Origin: Dillenia suffruticosa
Lineage: Eukaryota > Streptophyta > Magnoliopsida > Dilleniales > Dilleniaceae
Assembly: GCA_033439265.1 (NCBI GenBank)
Contig: JAVTVX010000030.1
Coordinates: forward strand, 9,621,774-9,685,773
Direction: 5' to 3'
DNA: 64,000 nucleotides
The notes beneath the pieces were generated by a model. The model was not told where the DNA came from, did no database searches, and saw only the letters and a list, made by a program, of their open reading frames with translations. Of the stretch, positions 1-11,800 are shown piece after piece (the first letter of the stretch is position 1; each line of letters opens with the position of its first letter). The translations under genes and the position numbers were made by a program.

Positions 1-753
1 TGGATTTATTCTCCAATAAGAGGCTAGATCTAAAAGGCCTATATCTCCTCCTTCCAGGAATTGCTGGAAGGATTCCTTTGCCATAAAACAAATTTTCTGG
101 GAAATTTCACCCTGCAAAAATTAACTTGGACTGAACTCTGGAATACTTTGCATTTGCTGTAACTGTGAGCCTGGTCATTCACTAGAATTCACCGAGTGCT
201 TTTGGTTTCTTTATTTTTTTTTCTTTTTTTTTTTTAAAAAATTTGCATTTTGAGTCCTTAGTGTATCAGCCCAATAGTATATTGTGGGCCTTGTATTTTG
301 CTTAAGCTGCTGGGGTATGTTAAAATATCTTGTTTCATGGTATTCTAAGTGGAGAGAAATGGAGGAGTTATAGATTGTGAAGCCTACTGCTGTTCTTAAA
401 GGCGTGATTGGCTTTTTGCTTGTGAGTGATTACAAGGAACCTTGGTTATGATTGCTAGGTGAATCTCTCTAGCGAGTTAATTTCTTGAAAACCTAGGTGT
501 TTCAGCCTAGGATTTTTCTTGCTCTTATTATCCTTTTACTTTCTAAAGATCCTGCATCTAAGCTACTCCACCCAAACCCACTCACCTAAATAATGTTTTC
601 ACTGTTAGCACTTGCAGCAAATTATATTGATGAATCTAATAAGTGGAATATGAATCCTATGCATTAGAAGTATAATGCATCAGCACTGGAAACTCTCTCT
701 GATGACAAAGGAAATTATTGGTCCTTTTTGTAACAACTCTCTTCTGTCTCTAG
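1..753 (+). other. Intron sequence upstream of the first visible PAO exon
   Basis: No coding exon is visible here. The first exon in the window begins at 754 in the middle of the polyamine oxidase protein, after a TCTCTAG acceptor, so this stretch is most simply the preceding intron. About 345-560 resembles a repeat also found at 61.4-62.9 kb (shared GTGAGTGATT, CAAGGAACCTT and AGAAGCC/GAAGCC words). The rest shows nothing recognisable. Confidence 0.7.
345..560 (+). repeat. Diverged copy of a dispersed repeat
   Basis: By eye this stretch aligns to 61.69-61.90 kb and 62.57-62.77 kb: a run of GGAGGA, a GAAGCC word, GTGATTG, then CTTGTGAGTGATT, CAAGGAACCTT and a G-T rich run ending near GGTGAAT. 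The same order of words in three places points to one interspersed repeat family. No ends, poly(A) or coding capacity were identified. Confidence 0.5.
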
Positions 754-2081
754 TTATGCACTCTTTGACATGGATGGGAATCAAGTTCCTCAAGAATTAG
801 TCACACAGGTTGGAGAAGCATTTGAATCCATCTTGAAAGAGGCAAGTAACAGCTGTCCTTTTTTTTTTTTTTATAAGCAAACTATGAGGCCGAACCTTGG
901 CACAACGTTGGAGTTGCTCCACGGGTTCGAGACGTGGAAATACCCTCCCCCCACCCCCACACTAAGCCAGGGAGCACTTTGTGCACTGGGTGAGCCCTTT
1001 GTTTTTATGAGCAAACTATGCTGTGCTGGATAAATCTTTATGGTCCCTGTAAGATGGTTTGCTCAAACTGCAAAGATATCGATGTTGTGCTTCTGGCATC
1101 TTTCTCATATTTTGATTTGCCTTTCCTTCCTTGCAGACTGATAAAGTTAGACAAGAATTCAATGAGGACATGTCCATACTTCGAGCATTCTCTATTGTTT
1201 TTGAACGGCATCCAGAATTAAGGTTGTGGTTGGACTTTGAAAATCACCAGCTAAATTTTTCTGTTTTGGTAATTCATCATTTTATGCAAGGTAATTGTTG
1301 GCACAGGTTGCAGGGGCTTGCTCATAAGGTACTGCAATGGTACTTATGCAGAATGGAAGGCTGGTTTGCTGCAGATGCTGATACTATCTCTCTGAAGTGC
1401 TGGGATCAGGCAAGTTTTTAGAAGGGTTTTATCTGACATTTGGAACTTATTAGCGTGTTGTGGATTAATTGACATGATGCAGGTCATAGTCAAGAAATTT
1501 TATGTTATTTCTTCCTGTACCTATCAGGATGTGTTGGTTGCAGCAAAAGAATAAGATAATTCCCATTGAAGCATTTATATGCATTGGAGTTTAATTCTAG
1601 AGTTATAATCTAACTTTCTCATTCCATATAAACATAAGGAAAATTCTAGAAAATTTTTTAAAACTTTCTTGCATTCATGCTCTCAAGTAATGAAAAATTT
1701 TTTAATCTACTTGCAAAATGGTCCTTGGTGTCTGCTTACAGTCAATGCATTTAAAGGTATTGGAAGACAAGAAATGGGAATTGTATTCTTCTCTTTTAGG
1801 ACAATTTTATCTTGATTCTCAATTAATTATTTCGGCTCACTAGGTTCAATCAGCCTATATGTATGCTTTCTCTGGAAATTTTTATTTCATATGCTTTTGC
1901 GGCTGTTGGGTCTTGAGTGAACAATATGCTTGAATTAATTGTGAATTGCAAATACAGTGTAATTGTGGAATCTGGGTTATATTAACTTTGGGATTGAACT
2001 TTGTTACTGGTGCTGCCGAAAATGGATGTCCAAATAATTTAACCCTATGATTAAGTTGTTCCTTTATTATCCGGTGAGACT

Positions 2082-2149
<68 letters not shown>

Positions 2150-3448
2150 ATTTGATACAGGAGGAATTGCTCCCCGGTGGGCATGGGCTTATGGTGCGAG
2201 GTTACCTCCCTGTCATAAACTCTTTGGCAAAAGGTCTTGATATCCGCTTGGGCCACAGGTACAATTTTTTTAGCAATGCAATTACTGGTCTGATTTGTAA
2301 CTTTTTTTTGTTGTTGTTGTTGAATTTGTAATTATATTAACTTTGTAATGATTAGGGTAACAAGAGTTGCTAGGCGTTATAATGGGGTAAAGGTAACTAT
2401 AGACGATGGGAGGACGCTCACGGCAGATGCTGCCGTTATTACTGTTCCTCTTGGTGTATTGAAGTCAAAAAGCATAAAATTTGAACCTAAGCTGCCCGAT
2501 TGGAAGGAAGAAGCTATTGCGGACCTTGGTGTGGGAATTGAGAATAAGATAATTTTGCACTTTGAAGAGGTGTTCTGGCCAAATGTGGAATTTTTGGGGG
2601 TGGTTGCTGAAACCACTTATGGATGCAGCTATTTTCTCAACCTGCACAAGGCCACAGGTCATTCTGTCCTTGTGTATATGCCTGCTGGACAGTTGGCACG
2701 GGATCTTGAGAAAATGTCTGATCAGACTGCGGCTAATTTTGCTTTTATGCAACTGAAGAAGATCCTTCCTGATGCATCAGCCCCGGTAACATTCACTCTT
2801 CCCACCTAATCCATGTCTGCTGCACCATATTACTGGCATAGTTCTTTGGCATGGCTTTCATATAATATACATTCCCCTAGAATAAAAATTATCTATGTGA
2901 TTGATCATGGTGATGCCTTTTGTGCATGTGAGTCACAAATTGGAAGTTTCCATTCGTGCATCTTTTTGAACTACATATTGCTGTAACTGTTTCTCAATGC
3001 TTTATCAAATGATTGTCTTGGTTTGGAAGCTACTTATCAAGTGGATGAAATGATGGATATTGCATTCTGATTCTTCGTCCTTGGAAAATTGTAAGAAATC
3101 TCACATGTTCCTCCCCTTTTGTGTGTGTGTGTCTGGCAGATTCATTATCTTGTTTCTCATTGGGGTACTGATGTGAATACACTGGGCTCCTATAGCTATG
3201 ATACAGTAGGGAAACCCCATGATCTGTATGAGAAGCTGAGGATCCCAGTGGATAATCTATTCTTTGCGGGGGAAGCAACAAGTGTGAACTACCCTGGGTC
3301 TGTGCATGGTGCATTCTCAACTGGGCTTATGGCTGCTGAGGACTGCAGGATGCGGGTCTTGGAACGATATGGAGAGTTGGATTTGCTCCAGCCGGTGATG
3401 GGTGAGGAGACTTCTGTGTCAGTTCCTCTTCTAATCTCCCGAATGTGA
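754..3448 (+). CDS. PAO2/3-like: Polyamine oxidase, peroxisomal PAO2/PAO3 type (3' six exons, 5' partial)
   Basis: FAD-dependent amine oxidase that back-converts spermine to spermidine to putrescine and makes H2O2. Visible exons: 754-841, 1137-1222, 1307-1409, 2161-2258, 2356-2785, 3140-3448; they give about 370 residues in one frame, against about 490 for the family, so the N-terminal ~120 residues including the GxGxxG dinucleotide-binding motif lie upstream of the window. Seen: the [14 protein letters not shown] block, the flavin lysine in [10 protein letters not shown], the [20 protein letters not shown] stretch, and the C-terminal FAD motif [10 protein letters not shown]...YPGSVHGA. The protein ends in SRM, a type 1 peroxisomal signal as in Arabidopsis PAO3. 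The closest remembered relatives are PAO2 and PAO3 rather than PAO4, because of the [11 protein letters not shown] and YGELDL segments. Introns 842-1136 and 1410-2160 start with GC instead of GT. Confidence 0.93.
842..1136 (+). other. GC-AG intron in PAO
   Basis: The donor reads GAG|GCAAGTAAC and the acceptor CCTTGCAG|ACTGAT. Joining 841 to 1137 keeps the frame and gives the expected PAO sequence (ESILKE then TDKVRQ). No GT donor near 841 does this. The downstream GCAAGT matches the strong consensus known for GC-AG introns. Confidence 0.85.
887..1009 (+). mobile_element. Au-type SINE with exact target-site duplication
   Basis: A short tRNA-derived SINE in a PAO intron. It has a B-box-like GGGTTCGAGACGTGG and the tail words GGGAGCACTTTGTGCACTGGG and GAGCCCTTTGTTTTT, which match what I remember of the Au SINE family apart from an internal deletion. 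It is flanked by an 11-bp direct repeat AGCAAACTATG at 876-886 and 1010-1020, the expected target-site duplication of LINE-dependent insertion. It lies wholly inside the intron 842-1136. Confidence 0.8.
1410..2160 (+). other. Second GC-AG intron in PAO
   Basis: The donor reads GATCAG|GCAAGTTTT and the acceptor TTTGATACAG|GAGGAA. Joining 1409 to 2161 gives [11 protein letters not shown], exactly the family sequence. The (TC)n tract at 2085-2146 lies just before the acceptor. Confidence 0.87.
2085..2146 (+). repeat. (TC)n microsatellite serving as polypyrimidine tract
   Basis: About 31 TC units end 14 bases before the acceptor AG of the GC-AG intron 1410-2160. Its position means it is probably the polypyrimidine tract, so repeat-length changes could affect splicing. 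The long Leu-Ser reading frame over it is an artefact of the repeat. Confidence 0.9.
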
Positions 3449-3698
3449 GAATTCGTCTCCCTGCAATAACTTGGTATATTTCATCTAAGCAATTCTATTG
3501 AAATGGACTTTGATAAGCAGTGTTAGCCATCTTGATTGCATGCTTTGGGAGCACATTGTGGAAAATCACTGTTTTCCCATTGATTGATCAATCAAAGCAT
3601 TGGCAACGGGGTACTGGACTTTATATATGGCTTGTTTAATATGACTAAAGTCTAAATGGCGGACTTTGTGCTGAATGAAACTTTAATTTCCCTATATC

Positions 3699-3704
3699 AA
3701 TAAA
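3699..3704 (+). terminator. Likely polyadenylation signal of PAO
   Basis: A canonical AATAAA lies about 250 bases after the PAO stop codon in an AT-rich 3' stretch. It is the best visible near-upstream element for the gene, but plant signals are loose. Confidence 0.45.
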
Positions 3705-5000
3705 GTACTCTCTTCTGTTTGGTTCAGAGGGAGTTCACAAGACTGATTAGTAAAGTTGCTTTGCTTTGCTTGCTAATTAAGTTTATGCATTTAGCGATCT
3801 TGCTTCTATCTCCGTCTCTTATCTCCTCACTCCCAACCTCAGAAATATAAGTTCATGGATCAGGAATTAACTATTCATTCTTATTTGTACGAAAAAACAA
3901 TTATAAAACTGAAATTAACCATTCATTCCCATTGAGTCATTCTCCAAAATGACAATTTTTATTAGCAATAACAAATTGTCCTTTTTTGTGTGGCACCCTC
4001 GCCTCGCCCTCCACCCCTCCCCCATTTTATAACCTAGCCCTCGTTGGCGAGTGGCACTTTTGTATCTTTATGATTTAATGGTGCAATGTACCCTTAGGCT
4101 GTTAACTCAATTTGTATTTATTGGGCTATATAGTTAAACAAATGAAAAGCAGAAACCAAGTTGCAACTCAGAGCAGATCCGTATCAGTTCAACTGGATGA
4201 TCCAATTGGAGCTTAACAGAATGGGTTCTAATCAAGGAATAAAACTTACCCCAAAAAAAAAAAAAAAAAACAAAACAAAAAAAAAATATTGAAATTCACT
4301 AAATCGAAAATAAGGACTCTTTGCAAAGGGTATCTGCGGTCAATTTTTGATTTTGCAATTTGCCTTAGGAAATTTATATCAATCAATAGTAATGTTAAAT
4401 TAATCAAACTTCGATCATATTATGTCTTACATTGAATTTCATTATTGATCACATTAATGCCGAAAACAAAAGGAATTATTAAAGCCTCATGAAATTTCTC
4501 TCCCAGAGGCCGAAGAAGTGTCTGAAATCAAGAAAATGACTATTAATTGTAAAACTATAATAATAATAAATAACAGTAAATTCTGCTGATGTTACTAATT
4601 TCTTTTAGGGCGTCCAGGGATCTGCCAAGGTTTGAGGATACTACTGTGGTGTGTGCCCTACCATTTAATAAGAAATTTTTTGTTTTTCTATATACCATAA
4701 TTTTACATTTACAACTATATTAGATTATACTGAACCGCAATGGGTTTTAAATTAACAATTGAATTTTAGTGCCTATTTTCATTTCTCTGAATCCTACCTC
4801 TTCGCTTGGGTTTCGTGAAACCCACAACAGTATATGTTTTATTAAATACCTATTCCAAAACCCACTTGACATTCCCACATTTTTTGAATCAGAATAGACC
4901 GGAGTCACCCTAAAGTTTTGGAATACTAATTGCCTTCACTTTCACTTGTTCCCTTACTCTTCACCTGCTTGCCACTGCTGATCTTGGAAGGCTTTGATGA
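3705..5000. other. Intergenic spacer between convergent PAO and NPG1 genes
   Basis: AT-rich sequence with an A-run around 4252-4286 and no reading frame that resembles a protein. I see no RNA gene or element ends. Confidence 0.6.
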
Positions 5001-5215
5001 TGTTTTTTTTTTTTTTTTTTTTTTTTTTTTGGGTGCTGAATCAATCGGTTTTCAAAATCACTCTGACTAATCCATTTTGACTATTGTGGAGACCAATTTA
5101 AGAAAAATCTCTCTTAATATAGTTTTTTTCATTCTCAAGTTTCAAATTCGAAACTTGATTAAGAGATTTAATACTTTTACCTATTAAGCCGACTGTCCGT
5201 TAGTGGGAGGTTACG
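5001..5215 (-). mobile_element. tRNA-derived SINE with long poly(A), minus strand
   Basis: Read on the minus strand, the head carries a B-box-like GTTTCGAATTTGAAAC. The body runs to an AT-rich tail and ends in an A-run of about 26 (T-run at 5006-5031). Short GATGAT words flank both sides (GATGATG at about 4997 and GATGAT at 5214), a possible short target duplication. The exact ends are uncertain. Confidence 0.55.
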
Positions 5216-5813
5216 ATGATCTCCATTCAACTACTCTGCCGCAAGGTTAATCCCACTGGGCCGCCAGATGACAAGCAAAGAAATCCATTTGTAGCCTTGA
5301 TGCTTATAAAAAGAAGCATTACATGTTTTTGTCGCATACATTTTCATAGCCCAAGTTATAAGAAACATAAGATGGATACGTCGCTGGAAAGAAAATAAAA
5401 CATGATTAAAAATGTTTCCAGTAGAATCCGCTCATATTAACAGACATATACACCGAGCAAATGAAAACAAGTAACTCACATGTTCACTACACCTACGCTC
5501 CCTATCATTTAGAATCCTACACACAAACTAAATAACATGTGTTCCATTTTTTATCCATTCTTTTTACTTTGAAAACAGTCATTCTCACTTCACAAGGGAA
5601 AAAGTTGAATTCATTGACTTTATTTTTTCCTTACTGATCATGAGATGGTAAGCCTCCTCACCTTCCTCCTGACAAACCCTCAACCTTATAATTTTGAAAA
5701 ACAATAAACTGAATAATCAAATAAAAGAAATGATGAACCACTCCCCAAGAATTTCTGATTGCCGGTCGTTGATGCTATCGTGATGAATGATGAACATCCA
5801 GCTAAATTTGACT

Positions 5814-8800
5814 TCAAGGAACTCTGTTCAAAATGCAGAGTTGATTGAAGCTATCAACGGGGCTGGAGTCTTCAAGCATTGAGGCTGCCTGGAAGCACTC
5901 TGTGGCCTCTGCTATTCTTCCATCATGCTGATGAATCTTTCCCAGGTAATACCAAGCCATATGGTTGGTAGGCTCAATCCTCAGTGCATCAGTTAGCAAG
6001 CTTCTTGCTAGAAGTGAGGCCTTTGAGCCCATCTCTAATAGCAGAGCACCGAGCAAGATTTGGCATTGTGCACAACTTGGATCCACTAAATAGCCATTAA
6101 TACAAACAGCCAGTGCTTCTTGGTTTCTTCCAAGTCCTTCACACATGACTCCTATTAAAGTTGTGCAAAATGAGAAACACTTCCATGATGGTAAAACTTG
6201 AAGTAACATGCATCTATAGTCCACATGCATTTCGAAACTGCATCATGGATATGAACTGCAGGCAGCGGATTACCGGTATCATTCAATCTTATCCAAGTGC
6301 AGTTATACCTTACTTCTTTCAAAGTAAGGATCTTTTTTATGTGCCATTTTCCTTTTCCTAATTTCAGAAACAAATGGAGGACTGTCTGGCAGCATTTCAC
6401 TGCCATTGATTAAGCACAATACAAGCACATCGAACTTACATAGATAATCTATTCCCACTAGTAATTTAGTGGCATTAACAGGGAAAACATATGCAGGAAG
6501 ATTTTTATGTCAACTAGTTTTACCCCATTTTGAGATGGTGAGCAGAAGCTGAAATCATATTAGCTGCATGTGAGCCTCACAAGAATCTAGGGTCATCTTT
6601 AGCATGTTTGGTCCATTCATGGATATCCTTCTAATTTATGACAAAAATTGAACACCACCATGACCGAGATGCTTTTTCAATGATGTGGAAAATGTAACCC
6701 AAAGAGGCCAGTATTATCAAAGAATTTGGAGACGTCTGAGTTCCAGATCAATTACAAGCACAACTCAAAGAACATATTACGGTTACTTAATAACTACAAG
6801 AAGGGAAATACCAGAGAATTTAAATAACTTGTTTTGTAAGGAATTGAGACTTGCCTCTGGCATGCAGTGCTTCTGCTGAGATAAGTTTCAGCCGTTGAGC
6901 TCTCTCCAAGCATATCTGAGCATCCTTCCAAAGGGAAAGACTAGAGTACAATGTTGCAAGCCCAAGCCAAAGTTCAAATTCACTGTTCATATTGTCCTCA
7001 ACCTGTAACATATTTTTATCCATGATTGCTTGACTGAAATACATAAAAAGAAAAAGAAGTGATTGAAAGCATATATTTGTCAATCACCAAAGTTATAATT
7101 GGTCATCCATTTCTTTATGCGGGAAGGAAAAAAGAGATATACAAGGGCTTGTTAAAAGAATGTCAAGCACATCAACTCTTTGATCAAAGCTTTTTAACAA
7201 GGGCATAAAAACACATCAAACATGCATTTATAATTCAAATATTGCCAAATTCATATTTATTAAATTTTGAAGTCTGCAACTTCCTAACTCAATGTTAACT
7301 TATCTCTTTCCCTTCCCACTTCTCATGTGAAAATAACAAATCTGCACCATCCTCGTCCCTATGACTCCAAATTGCTCTACTTGTTTGTTAGGTAATTAAA
7401 GCCTGTAGATTTAAAGCCTGTAGTTCATTCTCATAGCCCATTGATCTATCAGGCTTCTTATGCATCTTGAACATTTAAATAGACAACAATAGGGTAAGCC
7501 TAAAAAAACCAGAGGTTGTTGACTGCATTCAGCGTTTCTCAAAACCGAATACTATAGGAAACATGTGAGACAAATATGTAGAACCATATGATATTTATAC
7601 AGCATTTATACCCGTGTTTTCAGAATTTCAAACATGTTGTCGGAATACAATATATTTGCAGATTTACCTTTCAAGTTAGAGGAAATAAATCAACTACATT
7701 CAGCATCTAACCTGAGATGTATATCTGGGAGGCCCATATGATTTTCTTTGTGCTTGACACAATGCAAGAAGAATCCTGTATGTCTCAACAGCATCAATGG
7801 GTAATGATTGCAAACTTTTCAGTCTAGCTCTGATCCTGAGAAGTGATCCTTGCTCCCATTTTGCTGTCTCATCTACAGCAGCATCAATCACAGCTTGAGC
7901 CTCCAAAAACCTCTGTTCAGCAGACAAAACTAGAGCCAGAAGTATCCAGCCTTTAACCATGGATCCACCAGTTGCATCAATGAACTGTTTCGTGCAGCTT
8001 AAAGCAGCATCCATATTGCGGAGCTCAGCATATTGAAAACCCAAGTCGAAGATCAGATCTGAGTTCGTGTGCTTCAAAGAAGCTGCCACACCCAATGATT
8101 TCAATGCTTCAGACTGAAGGTTAGACCGTTCAGAGTCTGAGGGAGAGGCTTTAGCCTGCAGACATAAACAAAGTCCCAACATGTGATGACCCATACCCTT
8201 TAAATGCTCATGTGTGCCCTGTGCATTACTGATTGCCCTCTGTGCAAATCCCACTCCTTCAGCAGCAAGAAATGAATCCTCACTGCAAATCTTGGAAGCT
8301 AATAACAATGGCATGAGATCATCTGGTCTTTCATGTTTATGTAAAGACTTCCTCAATAAATTTAAGGCAGCTTTGTTTTGCCCAGCCCCACAATAACAAA
8401 GAGCCAAAGCATTCCAGCGGTCTGCACGATTGTATATTCCAGGCAAGACTTCTTCAAATTGCTTTGCTAAAGCAGATGTCTGGCTGCATAAAGATAGCGC
8501 TACAGTAAGGTGCTCCATCACTGAAGAGTCCCATTTGACCTTTCCAAGATAAGAATTCCTTAGAATAATCATCAGAAGTAGAATAGCCTCCTCAAGATTG
8601 TTTCTTGGAACATATGAACCATCAACCTGTACAGCCAAACTGTAAGGTCCAGCCTCTACTCCACTGTATAACAAGAACAAAGCAAAAGCTTTTTGAATCC
8701 TCGAACAGCACCCATCATCAAGATTCCATTGACTAAGAAGAGCACGCCTATAAGCAGCCATAGCTTCCTGGTAACAACCATCCTGCTTCCATAGCTCAGG

Positions 8801-11800
8801 AAGGAGCTCCACAGCTTGGCTAACTGTTTCTTGCAACTTTAAACCCACAAGGACATCAGGGATACCATGGTAGAATATCTTCTCCACAGCATCAAGCACA
8901 CTCTTGCACTCATGAGCAGCATCTGGAATAGAAAAACAAGGTTCAAAAGGTAATGATACTTTAATAATCACAAAGAAGCAAATCATACAGATCAACTCAC
9001 ATCAGAAATCAATATCAATGGAACTCCATACCGGCTAATCTCCCGAGCTTTTGAAGAGACTTAGCTTTCAAGTATATGGCTTCAAGGACCAGATTAGCAG
9101 AATGCTGTGAGACTGAGTGCAGAGATTCAGTGCGAGAGCGTCCCCTCCTAGAAGGTTTTTCAGCAACAGGAGGTTGCAACCGCTGGATGGCAGCTTGAAG
9201 ATCAATACCATCAAACACCCGAAGGGCACCTTCCACGTTGCCCCTTTGGTACTCCAACCTTCCAAGAAGGGCTCTAGCTTCCTGTAAGATTCGTAGTTGT
9301 GAAATCCATCATGACTTATTAACAAAAGGGTCTTGAAGAGTAGGGCACCAGTTCAAGAGAAATTAAATGAGTAAAATCTGTGCTCGATCTTTGAAGCCCC
9401 TCTCCTTTTTCCTGTGGCGTGGGGCAGGATAGAGGCTATAGCTATCGTCCTATTGATGATATAACCAATAACACTAACTATTTATATTTGGCAACATGGT
9501 GGATGAACACTGAGACATATAACCATCAAAAAGCCGAAACCCTAGTTGATAATTGAAGAGAAGACAGCTAAGGATAATGTTATATTTGTGATGTGCCTCA
9601 TATGAAAGAAAACCACATGTACAAGTTTAAAAGACGAGAATATATAATCTTTCAGTTTTCTCATCAATACCCGAAAAACATAAGGGAAAACATTTTGATC
9701 TTTGGCAGTATTATTCATTAGATCTCTTTCCAGAATGTTGTCAACCTTTAAATGCTAGAAAGCAACAAACATTAGGCTATTGTAAATCTAAGATGCCATT
9801 AGAAGATTCTCTTGAAGATTCTTAAAACATGTGTAACAAGCATAACTCATATTTTGAAGATTCTCTAGGCCCCCCTGCTGCAGGGACACTTTCCAAAAAC
9901 TAAGCTACCTTTGGAAAACTTATTTCAACAACCACCAATCACAAGCTTCTACATACCATCTTATTCCTAAGCCCAAGCCTTCTACTTTGTAAAGAATATC
10001 AAATATGGGGCTACAGTTTAACCCCAAATACACAAGGCTAAGAATTAATCCCCTATTGCCTAATATCATCAAGAATAAATGTCGATACTTGTTACAGCCT
10101 CTTTATGTGGCAAGGTGATAAACTTCCAACAGGCCATCCTTCTTTCCATAGCACTGTATTGCAACACACATATAGCTAACCTCCTTATGGGTCTTCAGTC
10201 CAGACTATTATACCACTATAAAGTTTTAGATTTCCACCTATCATTGTCTCCCCTAAAATTTTCTGTGGCACACATATTCTTTTCCAACCATAAATGTCCA
10301 AGAAAAGCTTCAGTACAATCCACTGATGGACTGTGAAACATTTGAATTGAAAAGAAAATAATATGGCTGTAGAGGAGTATGGAGTATAAATGAATTTTCA
10401 ATACTCTTTGGGACAAAAAAAGAATAAGGAACAGTAGCCTCCCTACAGCAACTGCAAAAATGTCTAAGGAAATAAGGCATTAAATTGAATAGGTCAAAGG
10501 TAGGCTAGCTGCAATTCTATCAGTGGGCTTCAATGTATGTTTGGGTAAAATCTATGATAAAAGGGTCTTCGACAACGAGAATTAGTTAGTATAGTACAGA
10601 AACATACAAGCACTTTGAGTGGACATCAAAGATGTAGCCAGCACAAGCCAAAAAAAGGAAGATTTTGGTTTAAAAAGGTTATGCCATTTGAATGGAGCTA
10701 TACACCCAAAATATATATGTTTATTTTTTATATAAAGCTAGCCATGGGCCATCTGGTTCAAAAGCTAGCCTTGGTTTAAAAGGGCTTGATTTGCTTGGAT
10801 ATTAATAAGCCACATGCCCTTTACCACCACACCTAAAACAAAAGATTTTCTCATCCAGTTGTTGAGTTTCACCACCTGGCCTCTTACTTTTAAGATCTTC
10901 ATTTCTGACTATTCTAGCCAAAGGTTGCCTTCTGAATTTGGTTACCCTCATCTGTCCTTGGGGCTGTCTCACTAATTTAAGAAGAAAACCTTTTGCTGAA
11001 CGACCCCTTTAAATCTTCCTCCATATCCAAAGCTCCTTGGAATGCATGTTCTACACCATAAAGTGGTTGCCGAAGCAACACCTTTGAATATTACTCCTCA
11101 AACAAGATTTAAATCTTGCCAATGTCCAACGAGACTCTTCGGGAGCTTGATTTCTATTCTTAAACTCATCAATTTCTGCAAATCCGATCAAGATATCTTG
11201 GTGTTTTGCCTTCATCTCCTTCCACATACTAATTGGTGGCTGTACTGTCTCAAGTCAGCTTCCCCACAATTCCACCACCTCTTTGCAAGATTGTCAGTTT
11301 AATCTTTGCAAATCAGACTCTCCTTTCATCCAACATATCATACCAATCAAAATCTGTCAATTGCTAAGAACCAATCTGAGAAATTTGTTGGATAGAGCTT
11401 CCCATCGACATCTGGGACATCAAACTTCACTTTCTTTGTAATATCCCCAGCTGTATCAAGGGCATTTTAATGCTTCCGTGCAAAGTCATCACTGTGCTAA
11501 AGTGCTTAAAATCACCTTACAACCCATGCTTCACCCTTTGGGTAGGTATTTGGTGGCTTCTCTGATGGCTGGTTGTCGTGTGCAGTACTTGGCCCTTCAT
11601 TAAGATTTGTTAAAGGACTGTCTCCACCCATGCTCCACCCTCATTAATGGGCAAAATAGAAAAGTAAATGTTTCTAGGGATCTCTCACTAGAAGAAGCAT
11701 CACAACTTCTACATTTAAGAGGGCTTAAAACAATTTTGCTGAAAAAATTAAAATCTTATTCTAACTTGTGATATTAAGGCTACAAGTCTTAAGTAGACAG

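Noticed and set aside
2047-2331. Open frame with a long Leu-Ser run
   Set aside because: It is the (TC)n tract of a PAO intron plus exon 2161-2258 in an unspliced frame.
5216-5398. 60-codon plus frame
   Set aside because: It has no protein-like features and starts at the edge of a SINE.
6850-6855. Alternative GT donor (GCAA|GTCTC) for NPG1 exon 4
   Set aside because: Using it breaks the frame with exon 5 and adds residues unknown in the family; the GC donor fits the consensus and the protein.
9068-9325. 85-codon minus frame overlapping NPG1 exon 2
   Set aside because: It is the wrong frame; the NPG1 frame gives EARALLGRLEYQRGN and continues correctly.
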